From: JBEKYD01 sp049509915
Lineage (GTDB): Bacteria; Acidobacteriota; Terriglobia; Bryobacterales; Bryobacteraceae
NCBI GenBank assembly: GCA_049509915.1
Contig: JBEKZL010000111.1
Span: 1-28,257 of the forward strand
Length of the DNA: 28,257 bases
Reading direction: 5' to 3'
This document shows positions 16,114-23,360 of this stretch, piece by piece. Below the pieces are notes generated by a model, which saw only the letters and a program-made list of their open reading frames with translations, was not told the DNA's origin and ran no database searches. Position numbers and translations under genes: made by a program. Within the stretch, counting starts at the first letter, position 1; each line of letters begins with the position of its first letter.

Positions 16114-17247
16114 CTACCCCGCCAGCGCTTCCGCCAAATGCGGCTGATAGGTGCAGCGCGGGTCTTCGGCCTGGTAGTCTCCCGTGAACGCATAAGCGCG
16201 CGAGCGCGAGCCGCCGCAGATTTTGCGGTATTCGCACAGGCCGCATTTGCCGCCGCGATGGTCGGTATCGCGCAGGTCGCGGAACAGCTCGGAGTTGCGA
16301 TAGACGTCGGTCAGGCGGTCGCGTAAAACGTTGCCGCCTCTCAGCGGGAGAAAGCCCGAAGGGAAGACTTCGCCGGTGTGCGAAACGAACACGAAGCCTT
16401 TGCCATCGCTCACGCCCGAGGTCCGCCATGCCACGCCCTTGGCGCTTTCGTTTTCGGTAATACCATGTTCGGCCTTGGCGCGCTGCGCCACATAGCGGCG
16501 ATAGTGCATGGCTTCGGTTGTCTTGACGCCGAAAGGAGCGGTCTTCGAAAGCTGGTACATGAACTCGAAGACTTTTTCGTACTCTTCGGCGGTCAGGTCG
16601 TCGTTTTCCAGAGCGCGGCCGGTCACGATCAGGAAGAACAGGCTCCACATCTTCGAGCGCACTTCCTTGACGATCTCGGCCATTTCCTCGAGCCGCGCCA
16701 TATTTCGCTTGGTCACCGTAGTCTGGAATTGCGTATCGAGACCGATGTCGCGGGCATGGCGCAGCGCGAACATGGCCCGGTCGAAGGTACCTGGAATGCC
16801 GCGGAATTCGTCGTGCGTAGCCGCGTCCGGCCCATCCAGGCTGATCGCCATGCGCGAGACGCCGGCTTGCTGAAATCCGTCGATGGCCTTGGCAGTCAGC
16901 AGGGGCGTGGCGCTGGGGGTGACGTTGGTGCGCAGGCCGATCTTGGCCGAGTAGCGCAGCAACTCGAACAGATCCGGGCGCTTGAGCGGATCGCCGCCGG
17001 TGAAGACCATCAGCGGCGGTTCACCCGGATGGAAGGGATGGCCGCCTCCATGAGCCGGCTTGCCCGCGGCGGCAGCGGTAGCGTCCCCGAAACTGCGAAT
17101 CTCGTCCAGCAGCCGGTAGCCCTGCTCGGTCGAAAGCTCTTGCGGATGCCGTTCGGACTGCGCCGAAGCGCGGCAATGCACGCAAGCCAGATCGCAAGCC
17201 TGGGTCACTTCCCAAATGACCAGCATCGGCGCTTGATCGAAGTTCAT
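16114..17247 (-). CDS. Radical SAM protein with SPASM-like C-terminal cysteines
   Basis: A 377-residue radical S-adenosylmethionine enzyme. The [4Fe-4S] motif is 'ACDLACVHC' (Cys18, 22 and 25), preceded by 'MLVIWEVTQ', a beginning shared with the NirJ/AhbD haem-modifying group and with the TIGR04053-type family. The 'GGDPLKRPDL' block (about residues 83-92) is the usual Gly-Gly-Asp/Glu-Pro. The C-terminus has 'CGLCEYRKICGG' (Cys335, 338, 344) and Cys365, a SPASM-like auxiliary cluster site. ATG at 17247 is chosen because GAGGGGG lies about 8 bases upstream and homology starts there. A His/Gly-rich insertion at about residues 62-73 is uncommon. No precursor peptide or haem gene is adjacent, so the substrate is unknown. 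The upstream leader can form two alternative hairpins. Confidence 0.88.
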   Translation of the reverse strand: MNFDQAPMLVIWEVTQACDLACVHCRASAQSERHPQELSTEQGYRLLDEIRSFGDATAAAAGKPAHGGGHPFHPGEPPLMVFTGGDPLKRPDLFELLRYSAKIGLRTNVTPSATPLLTAKAIDGFQQAGVSRMAISLDGPDAATHDEFRGIPGTFDRAMFALRHARDIGLDTQFQTTVTKRNMARLEEMAEIVKEVRSKMWSLFFLIVTGRALENDDLTAEEYEKVFEFMYQLSKTAPFGVKTTEAMHYRRYVAQRAKAEHGITENESAKGVAWRTSGVSDGKGFVFVSHTGEVFPSGFLPLRGGNVLRDRLTDVYRNSELFRDLRDTDHRGGKCGLCEYRKICGGSRSRAYAFTGDYQAEDPRCTYQPHLAEALAG

Positions 17248-17348
17248 TGAATTCCCCCTCAGGAGGGATCTCACGTGCATTTTCGATTCCATACGGAAGT
17301 CCCGGAACTGCGTGGCAATATTCTACAGTTAAGGACCTCATTAGCCTT

Positions 17349-17376
17349 AGTTGGGGCAAAACACCCAACTTGCCCC
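17349..17376 (-). promoter_or_regulatory. Two mutually exclusive hairpins upstream of the radical SAM gene
   Basis: On the minus strand the 28 bases can form either GGGGCAA/TTGCCCC or AGTTGGG/CCCAACT; the two stems share bases and cannot both form. They lie in the 151-base gap between the SDR stop and the radical SAM start, about 100 bases before the ATG. There is no T-run, so this is not a plain terminator. A regulatory switch is a hypothesis. Confidence 0.35.
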
Positions 17377-17398
17377 ATCTTCAGGGCCGGCGTTTCCC

Positions 17399-18217
17399 TC
17401 AAAACCCGGCACGGGCAGCTCCGAACGCCATCGTCTTGTCGGCCAGCCAAGGCGACAATCGGGCGAGCAAATCCAATATGCAATAATCGAGCCCGATGAC
17501 GACCCGGCAGGGGTCGGCGAGGAGTTCATCCAGGCACCGGCGGGCCACGCGATCTAATCGAAGTCCTCGGTTCATCAGAAACCGCTCTTCCAGCTTACGC
17601 CGCTCGTCGAAATCGGATATTCCGTTGCGAACCAGCGACGTGTGTAACGGACCGGGATACAGGAGCGTTACGCCAACGCCGCTGCCCGCGAACTCCAACC
17701 GCAGCGATTCGGAAAAGCCGCGAAGCGCTCCCTTTGACGAAGCATACGCGGTTTTGCGAGGATATCCCAGCCAGGCGAAACAGCTCGAGACATTCAGAAT
17801 TTGCCCTTCCCCATGCTTTTGGAGAAACGGTAGAAAAGCTCTGCAACCATAGACGGCCCCAAAGAAATTCACTTGCATGATCCGCTCAAAATCCGCCGCG
17901 CCCGTGTTGGTGAAGACGGCCGACGCGGAAACCGCTGCGTTGTTGATCAACAGGTGTACGTTCCCATGGGCGCCCACGATCTCCCCCGCCGCGCGCTGAA
18001 ATGCCTGCTCGGAGCCAACGTCCGCGCAGTGGCCCGTCACCCGAAGTCCGGGCCGCGCGAGTTCTTCCGTCGCCTTCCGCAGTGCGGACGAATCGATGTC
18101 GATCAGCGCCAGATTACACTTGCGGGCCGCGAGTTCTCCCGCCAGCGCTCGGCCAAGGCCGTTGGCCGCCCCTGTAATTACGGCAACCTTTTCCTTATAC
18201 CCACGTATCACTATCAC
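17399..18217 (-). CDS. Short-chain dehydrogenase/reductase (SDR)
   Basis: A 272-residue classical SDR, an NAD(P)-dependent oxidoreductase with a Rossmann fold. The cofactor loop is 'TGAANGLG' (15-22), followed by 'NNAA' (92-95), 'NVSS' (catalytic Ser at 144-145), and Tyr158-x-x-x-Lys162 in 'YASSK'. An Asp at about residue 40 at the end of the second strand favours NAD over NADP. The tail beyond about 240 is hydrophobic, as in membrane-associated members. The start is GTG at 18217 or at 18211; neither has a Shine-Dalgarno site, and a TATACC hexamer lies just upstream. The substrate cannot be told. The gene lies between the ADOP permease and the radical SAM gene on the same strand, with no clear functional link. 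Confidence 0.87.
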   Translation of the reverse strand: MIVIRGYKEKVAVITGAANGLGRALAGELAARKCNLALIDIDSSALRKATEELARPGLRVTGHCADVGSEQAFQRAAGEIVGAHGNVHLLINNAAVSASAVFTNTGAADFERIMQVNFFGAVYGCRAFLPFLQKHGEGQILNVSSCFAWLGYPRKTAYASSKGALRGFSESLRLEFAGSGVGVTLLYPGPLHTSLVRNGISDFDERRKLEERFLMNRGLRLDRVARRCLDELLADPCRVVIGLDYCILDLLARLSPWLADKTMAFGAARAGF

Positions 18218-18255
18218 GGGTATAGCAGATCCCGGTTGTCAGCGCCGAATCCCTC

Positions 18256-20745
18256 TTATTCGTAGCGCAGCGCTTCCAGCGGATTCACTTTCGACGCGCG
18301 CCGGGCGGGCCAATACGCCGCAGCCGCGGCGGTGAGCGAAAGTAGCAGGGCGGCGCCGGCAACGATGGCTGCATCCGTGCCGTGAACTCCGAACAGCCGG
18401 CTTTCGACCAGGCGGGTACACGCGAGCGCTACCGGAATACCCAGCCCCAGGCCGAAACCGAGAATCCAGACGAGATCGCGCAGGACCATGGTGCGGATTC
18501 GGGCCGGCGCGGCTCCCAGAGCCATGCGAATGCCGAACTCGTGGGTCCGCCGCGCCACGCCGTGCGCCATCACCCCGTACAGGCCGAGCATGGCCAGCGC
18601 AGTTGCCAGCATGGCGAATGCCGATGCCAGCCTCAAAATCAATTCGTCGGAGCGGATGTTGTAATGCACCTGGTCTTCGAGGCCGCGGAAATCCACCAGC
18701 GGAACGTCGCGGTCGATGGAACGCATTACCGCGCGGATTTCGGGTGCAATCCGTTTCTCCGGCAGCTCGGACCGCACATAGAAAGACATCACGGAAAGCT
18801 GCGGGTCCTGCCGCCAGGGCCGGTAGAAGACCGGCGGGGCGGAGGCGCGCACGCTGGAATAGTGGCTATCCTTGACCACCCCGACGATCTCGGTATCGAT
18901 CTCGCCGTTCTTGCCAAAACCGATGTGTTGGCCCACGGGGTTGCGGCCATCGAACAGTTGCTTTACAAAGGTTTCGTTCACCACCACTACTTTGGGAGCC
19001 GAAGCCGTATCTGAATCTAGAATCTCCCGTCCGGCGATGAGCGGGATGCCTAACTTGGACAAGAAGCCGGACCCCACGTCGTCGTATTTCGAGTTCGGCC
19101 TGCGTGCGCCGGGCGCCATGCCGGCTTTGCTGAAGCTGGTGCCCCAATTACTGCCGCCGATCAGGGGCACACTGGAAGCAGCCACGCTACGAACGCCGGG
19201 GATGGCGGCCAACTGCGCTTCGGCGCGCTCGAACAGAGCCTTCGATTGCTCCGGGGTGTAACCATTGGAATGAGGATCGATGCAGAAGCCGATCACGTTC
19301 GCGGTGCGGATTCCCAGGTCCACATGGAGCAGGTTGACCAGGCTCTTCAAAAACAGGCCGGTCGGCACCAGCAGGATGATGGAGATGGCGACCTGGGCGC
19401 AGACCAGTGCCTGGCGCAGCCGCACAGGTCCGCGGGAGGCAGACGATTTGGCGGATTCGTCGCTGAGCGCGGCGGCCACCGAAGCGCGCGCGGCGTCCCA
19501 AGCCGGATAAAGACCGAAGAGAAGGCCGGTGAGCAAGGTCAGACCCAGGCTGAAACCCAGTACCGGCCAGTTGAGGCCGACGGCGGCGAAGGAATCGCGA
19601 GAATCGCCGCCCCAGGACGCCAGCAGCAGCTTGAGGGTAACCGCGGCGATAGCCAGGCCGGCCGCGCCACCGGCGCCGGCCAGCAGCAGAGCTTCGGTGA
19701 GGAATTGCGCCATCAGGTCGCCCCGGCCGGCGCCCATGGCCGCGCGGATGGCCAACTCGCGGCGCCGCTCCGCCGACCGCGCCAGCAGCAGGTTGGCCGC
19801 GTTGGCCATGGCAATTAGCAGCACCAGCGCCGTGGCCAAAATCAGAATCCGGAGAGCAGAGGCGTAGTCGTCGCGAAACTCGCTGTTCCCCTTGCTGCCG
19901 TCCTTCAAAGACAGTTTCTGCTGAAGGAAGGGCGGCGCCTGTTCCACCTTCCCACGGACATTCCGCGCAATCTCTTCGACCATGCTATGATAAGGGCCGT
20001 TCAACGCCGCTTCCGCGCGTTCCCGCGTGACGCCCGGATGGAGCCGGGCAACCAGGTAGATCCAGTAGTCGTCCAGCTTGTCGGTGCCATCCCAGCCCTC
20101 GGTGAGATGCGGCTTGAAAGACATGGGCACAAAAACGCCGGGCTCGGCACCGACCGTGGTTCCGATGAAGCCCCGCGGGGCGATGCCGACCACGGTGAAT
20201 GGTTGGCCGTTTACCTTCACGGCTTGGTTCAGCACATCCGGCTCGCCGCCCAGCTTCTCCTGCCAATAGCGATAATCGACCACCGCGACCGGGTTGCCGG
20301 CGCCGGGCACGTCGTCTTCCGGGCCGATCATGCGGCCTAGCAGGGGCCGCACGCCCATCACCTGGAAATAGCGGCCGGAAACCAGCATCGTCGACCCCGC
20401 GACGGTCTGGCGCGAAAAGGCGATGTTACTCGCCATTGTGCAGAAGCCGGCCACGTTGGTCGCTTCGGTGTGTCTTTCCAACTCGCGAAAGGTGCGCCAG
20501 TTGAAGATGTAGTCCTGGCTACCGGAATTGTTGGAACGGGTGCTGCCGTTCTTGAGATTGCCGGGCGAGGTGAGGAGCACCAGTTGTTCCGGATGGGGAA
20601 CCGGCAGCGCGCTCAGCACCACCTGGTGGAGGAGCGAAAAAATGGCGGTATTGACGCCGATGCCGAGTCCCAACGACAGCACCACCACCGGGCTGAGCAG
20701 TGGCGATTTCGCCAGGCTGCGGAGGGCAAAACGAATTCGTCGCAT
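18256..20745 (-). CDS. ADOP-type permease (orphan MacB/FtsX-like, acidobacterial)
   Basis: An 829-residue membrane protein of the acidobacterial duplicated orphan permease type. A short N-terminal segment 'MRRIRFALRSLAKSP' is followed by a membrane helix (about 18-40), a MacB-like periplasmic domain (about 45-300), an FtsX-type block of three helices (about 330-440) containing 'RRRELAIRAAMGAGRGDLMA', a second MacB-like domain (about 470-690) and a second FtsX block (about 700-825) containing 'RRTHEFGIRMALGA' and ending 'NPLEALRYE'. No ATPase is fused or adjacent, hence 'orphan'. Such proteins are greatly expanded in Solibacter; their substrates are unknown. The ATG at 20745 is chosen because GGGAG lies about 9 bases before it and the family normally begins here; an in-frame start at 21093 would add unrelated residues. 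Confidence 0.92.
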   Translation of the reverse strand: MRRIRFALRSLAKSPLLSPVVVLSLGLGIGVNTAIFSLLHQVVLSALPVPHPEQLVLLTSPGNLKNGSTRSNNSGSQDYIFNWRTFRELERHTEATNVAGFCTMASNIAFSRQTVAGSTMLVSGRYFQVMGVRPLLGRMIGPEDDVPGAGNPVAVVDYRYWQEKLGGEPDVLNQAVKVNGQPFTVVGIAPRGFIGTTVGAEPGVFVPMSFKPHLTEGWDGTDKLDDYWIYLVARLHPGVTRERAEAALNGPYHSMVEEIARNVRGKVEQAPPFLQQKLSLKDGSKGNSEFRDDYASALRILILATALVLLIAMANAANLLLARSAERRRELAIRAAMGAGRGDLMAQFLTEALLLAGAGGAAGLAIAAVTLKLLLASWGGDSRDSFAAVGLNWPVLGFSLGLTLLTGLLFGLYPAWDAARASVAAALSDESAKSSASRGPVRLRQALVCAQVAISIILLVPTGLFLKSLVNLLHVDLGIRTANVIGFCIDPHSNGYTPEQSKALFERAEAQLAAIPGVRSVAASSVPLIGGSNWGTSFSKAGMAPGARRPNSKYDDVGSGFLSKLGIPLIAGREILDSDTASAPKVVVVNETFVKQLFDGRNPVGQHIGFGKNGEIDTEIVGVVKDSHYSSVRASAPPVFYRPWRQDPQLSVMSFYVRSELPEKRIAPEIRAVMRSIDRDVPLVDFRGLEDQVHYNIRSDELILRLASAFAMLATALAMLGLYGVMAHGVARRTHEFGIRMALGAAPARIRTMVLRDLVWILGFGLGLGIPVALACTRLVESRLFGVHGTDAAIVAGAALLLSLTAAAAAYWPARRASKVNPLEALRYE

Positions 20746-20870
20746 AGGCCAGTCTCCCGAATTACTTTTGGACGCGGCGGCGGCAAAGCTGGATAGCAAT
20801 CCCTTACCTGCCGCGGCTCCGGCATGCCGGGTAGGGGAGCGTTGAAAAATCAAATTCGAGCCGCCAATAG

Positions 20871-20909
20871 ACGTAGATAAGCCCTTTAGTTTCTTTGCCG
20901 GCGTTCCTC
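20871..20909. repeat. Dispersed repeat copy 2
   Basis: Positions 20871-20909 align with 3638-3675 on the same strand (about three quarters of positions identical by eye, best in the first 26 bases). The palindromic right arm is worn compared with copy 1. It lies in the 229-base gap between the divergent ADOP permease and transglycosylase genes, where no other feature was seen. Confidence 0.45.
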
Positions 20910-20974
20910 TGTGTTCACCTCCATAAGATGGCCTGCACGAACCGGCGCGGGAATGCGTCAGAATAACAGAAGCC

Positions 20975-21613
20975 ATGCGTTTGGCAGCCTTAGTACTAGT
21001 ATTGTCAGGTTGTTGCCTCTGGGGCGGCGAGTTCGCCGTGTTCGCGAGCGGGGCCCGGATGCACGTGGACCGGCACGAAGCCGCCGCAGGCAAGATCTTG
21101 CTCTATGTCGGCGAAGGCTTCACCGAGCTCGATGCCAATATGGTGACAGGTTTCGAGCCGGACGGTGTGCCAGCTGCGCCGGCGGCCGCTAAACCGGCCG
21201 TGGAACCCGGACAAGCCGCCGGCGCAAAGCCTGCGCTTTCACCCAGGGAACTGGCCGATGCCGCGGCCGATAAGTACGGCCTGCCGCGCCAGTTGGTGCG
21301 CAGCGTGATGGCGGCCGAGAGCGGTTTTCAAGCGCAGGCCGTTTCGCCCAAGGGCGCCATTGGACTGATGCAGTTGATGCCCGAAACGGCGCAAGCCTTG
21401 GGCGTAGACCCATACGATCCGGCGCAGAACGTGGACGCGGGCACGCGGTATTTGCGGGACCTTCTGAATCAATACGATTTCGGCCTGTGGCACGCGCTGG
21501 CGGCGTACAACGCGGGTCCCGCGGCGGTGGACAAATATCGGGGCATTCCCCCCTACGCGGAAACCATTCGCTACGTGGAGCGTATCGACCGGGAGTATCG
21601 GCAAAACCAGTAA
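20975..21613 (+). CDS. Lytic transglycosylase, SLT (Slt70-like) domain, probable lipoprotein
   Basis: A 212-residue exported enzyme that cleaves the glycan strands of peptidoglycan to form 1,6-anhydromuramic ends. The N-terminus has a hydrophobic stretch ending 'LVLSGC', a plausible lipobox with Cys13 as the lipidated residue. A small domain (about 20-62) and an Ala/Pro-rich linker (about 65-90) follow. The SLT domain (about 91-210) has the catalytic Glu115 in 'AAESGF', then 'GAIGLMQLMPETA' and 'ALAAYNAGPAAV', the standard family motifs. The gene is alone on this strand and converges on ahpD, with a hairpin between them. No strong Shine-Dalgarno site is seen before the ATG. Confidence 0.93.
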   Translation: MRLAALVLVLSGCCLWGGEFAVFASGARMHVDRHEAAAGKILLYVGEGFTELDANMVTGFEPDGVPAAPAAAKPAVEPGQAAGAKPALSPRELADAAADKYGLPRQLVRSVMAAESGFQAQAVSPKGAIGLMQLMPETAQALGVDPYDPAQNVDAGTRYLRDLLNQYDFGLWHALAAYNAGPAAVDKYRGIPPYAETIRYVERIDREYRQNQ

Positions 21614-21615
21614 GC

Positions 21616-21647
21616 GGGGCAGACTACATAAGAAGATAGTCCGCCCC
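21616..21647. terminator. Hairpin between convergent transglycosylase and ahpD genes
   Basis: The 11-base arms GGGGCAGACTA (21616-21626) and TAGTCCGCCCC (21637-21647) pair around a 10-base loop. The one mismatch is A-C on the plus strand and becomes a G-U wobble on the minus strand. It starts 3 bases after the transglycosylase stop and ends 12 bases from the ahpD stop. There is no T-run, so it may be a weak terminator or a 3'-end stabiliser for both transcripts. Confidence 0.55.
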
Positions 21648-21658
21648 ACTCGCAAGGC

Positions 21659-22207
21659 CTACACTGTCTCTACCGGAACCGGGGCGGCGGCTTCGGCGGC
21701 CATGACGCCCGACAGAGCGGAGACCACCGATGCCAGGCGAATCGCGGCGATGATGGACTCCTCGGTCATGCCGCGCTCGCGCAGCGCCTTTTCATGGGAA
21801 TCGACGCAGGTAGCGCAACCGTTGACCGCCGAGGCCACCAGGCACCACAGCTCGAAGTCGGTGGGGTCCACGCCGTGCGTGCGCATGATCTGCATGCGCA
21901 GCCGGGCGGGACTTTCGGCGTACTTGGGATTGGAGCTGAAGTGGCGGAAACGGTAGAAGATGTTGTTCATCCCCATTACCGCCGCCGCCGCTTTGGCCGC
22001 GAATAGAGCTTGCTCGCTCAAGTGGGCGCCGGCATCTTCCAGCAGGGCCTCGATCACCGTAGCGTTGCGGCCGGCCATTGCCGCGGCCACCGCCGAACCC
22101 CAGATCTGCTGCTCGTTCAGTTCCGGCTGGCGGAGCAGCGTGCCAAGGTTCAGTTTCAGGTCTTTGGCGTAATTCGGGCAGGATTCTAGTAGCGTTTCGA
22201 TGGACAT
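21659..22207 (-). CDS. ahpD: Alkylhydroperoxidase AhpD
   Basis: A 182-residue all-helical protein with the AhpD active-site motif 'NGCATCVDSHEKAL': Cys131, Cys134 and His138, matching Cys130, Cys133 and His137 of the Mycobacterium tuberculosis enzyme. There AhpD has weak peroxidase activity and reduces AhpC using lipoylated partners. It lies 29 bases after ahpC on the same strand, so the two should be co-transcribed and work together. The ATG at 22207 is chosen because homology begins there ('MSIETLLE') and GAGGAA lies about 10 bases upstream; an in-frame start at 22288 would overlap ahpC. No AhpF reductase is in view, which fits AhpD being the electron donor. Confidence 0.94.
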   Translation of the reverse strand: MSIETLLESCPNYAKDLKLNLGTLLRQPELNEQQIWGSAVAAAMAGRNATVIEALLEDAGAHLSEQALFAAKAAAAVMGMNNIFYRFRHFSSNPKYAESPARLRMQIMRTHGVDPTDFELWCLVASAVNGCATCVDSHEKALRERGMTEESIIAAIRLASVVSALSGVMAAEAAAPVPVETV

Positions 22208-22236
22208 GGATTCCGGTTCCTCGTCGCGCGCCGCGG

Positions 22237-22779
22237 TCAGACTACGACTTCGAGCACTTCCTCGCCCTTCTGCCAGTTGCAGGGGCAAAGCTCGTCGGTC
22301 TGCAGGGCGTCCAGAACGCGCAGGACTTCCTGGGGATTGCGGCCCACCGAAAGGTCGTTGACGGAAACGAAACGAATCACATTATCCGGGTCCACTACGA
22401 AAGTCGCGCGCTGGGCCACGCCTTCGGCCGGATCGAGAACTCCCAAAGCCGCGGTCAACTCCCGCTTGATGTCGGCCAGCATCGGAAATGGCAGGGTTTT
22501 CAGGTCGGCGTGATGGGTCCGCCAGGCGTGGTGTACGAACTCGGAATCCGTGCTGCCGCCCAGGATTTGGGCATCCCGATCCTCGAATTCCCGATTCAGC
22601 TTTCCGAAAGCCGCAATCTCGGTCGGACAAACGAAGGTAAAGTCCTTCGGCCAGAAAAAGTAAATCTTCCATTTTCCAGGGTAGTCCTGATCGGTGATCG
22701 TTTTGAATGCTTTCCCTCTCTCCAGGCTTACGGTCGCCGGCAGGGAAAATGCGGGGAATCTCTGTCCTACTCCTAACAT
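22237..22779 (-). CDS. ahpC: Peroxiredoxin AhpC, mycobacterial type
   Basis: A 180-residue cytoplasmic two-Cys peroxiredoxin that reduces hydrogen peroxide, organic peroxides and probably peroxynitrite. The peroxidatic Cys51 lies in 'DFTFVCPTE'. The C-terminus reads 'DELCPCNWQKGE', with two cysteines (165 and 167) one residue apart. This is the M. tuberculosis AhpC arrangement (Cys174 and Cys176) rather than the single resolving Cys of enteric AhpC. ATG at 22779 is supported by TTAGGAGAAAG upstream and by the family start 'MLGVGQRFPAF'. It is followed by ahpD. Upstream is a 252-base gap with several stem-loops, beyond which lie the dehydratase and perR-like genes; no PerR-type palindrome was found directly before ahpC. 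Confidence 0.96.
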   Translation of the reverse strand: MLGVGQRFPAFSLPATVSLERGKAFKTITDQDYPGKWKIYFFWPKDFTFVCPTEIAAFGKLNREFEDRDAQILGGSTDSEFVHHAWRTHHADLKTLPFPMLADIKRELTAALGVLDPAEGVAQRATFVVDPDNVIRFVSVNDLSVGRNPQEVLRVLDALQTDELCPCNWQKGEEVLEVVV

Positions 22780-22870
22780 GTGTTTCTTTCTCCTAAGTCT
22801 ATATGAATGCTTCAAACGTCGCTTTGCCGACACCGATAGCTCTCGACACCAACCGCGCCCAAACGATCAC

Positions 22871-23004
22871 GGCCCGGGTCGGGCCTTTCATCGATCAACA
22901 GGGGACTATTTGGCGGAGCCGCCAAAGACAGTGGCTGGTATGGCATTCCAGCCAGGCATCGAGACTCACTCGGTCTGCCCGGGAGGAACGACGTCCATCC
23001 GGGC
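22871..23004 (-). other. Cluster of four stem-loops upstream of ahpC
   Basis: In minus-strand order the stems are GCCCGG/CCGGGC (22999-23004 with 22977-22982), TGGCTGG/CCAGCCA (22948-22954 with 22932-22938), TTTGGCGG/CCGCCAAA with a 2-base loop (22909-22926) and GGCCCG/CGGGCC with a 3-base loop (22871-22885). None has a T-run. The spacing and number are unusual for a 252-base gap (22780-23031) and suggest a structured leader, an RNA processing region or decayed repeats. No gene is seen here. Confidence 0.4.
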
Positions 23005-23031
23005 GATCTGTTGAACCGGTACGACTGATTA

Positions 23032-23358
23032 CTACAACGGCAACTCGTCCAGCTTAGCCGCCAGGATAAAATCGCTCTCCGTCAAGCCATCGATCTTGTG
23101 GGTCCAGATCCGAACGTCCACGTGGCCCCAGCCCAAGCCCAGTTCGGGATGGTGACCCTGCTCTTCGGCCACGGCTCCGGCGCGGTTGACAAAAGCCAGC
23201 GCCGTGAGAAAGTCGGGAAACTTATAGCTCTTTTCCAAATGATGGCCATTGGCCACGGTCCAGCCGCTCACCTGGGCGGCGAGGGTTTCGAGCTCTTTAC
23301 CGGCCAACGGAGGCACACCGCCGCGGCAAGGTACGCACTGTCTCTCAGCCAGACTCAT
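23032..23358 (-). CDS. Pterin-4a-carbinolamine dehydratase
   Basis: A 108-residue enzyme that dehydrates 4a-hydroxytetrahydrobiopterin, recycling the cofactor of aromatic amino acid hydroxylases; some homologues (PhhB/DCoH) also have regulatory or pterin-synthesis roles. Active-site features are 'EEQGHHPE' (His69, His70, Pro71) and 'IWTHKIDGLTESD' (His87), with the usual ending 'LAAKLDEL'. An N-terminal 'CVPCRGGVPPL' is common in bacterial members. The ATG at 23358 has AAGGAGATTAG before it; this Shine-Dalgarno site lies in the last codons of the perR-like gene, whose stop is only 2 bases away, so the two genes form an operon. No phenylalanine hydroxylase is in the window, so its physiological partner is unknown. 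Confidence 0.93.
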   Translation of the reverse strand: MSLAERQCVPCRGGVPPLAGKELETLAAQVSGWTVANGHHLEKSYKFPDFLTALAFVNRAGAVAEEQGHHPELGLGWGHVDVRIWTHKIDGLTESDFILAAKLDELPL

Positions 23359-23360
23359 CT

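Noticed and set aside
15686..16648. Minus-strand open frame over the vapBC region and the end of the radical SAM gene
   Set aside because: It overlaps two better supported genes in other frames and its product is Arg/Pro-rich without motif.
20746..21093. In-frame N-terminal extension of the ADOP permease
   Set aside because: The extra residues are not permease-like, cross the repeat element and overlap the divergent transglycosylase gene; the ATG at 20745 has a ribosome-binding site.
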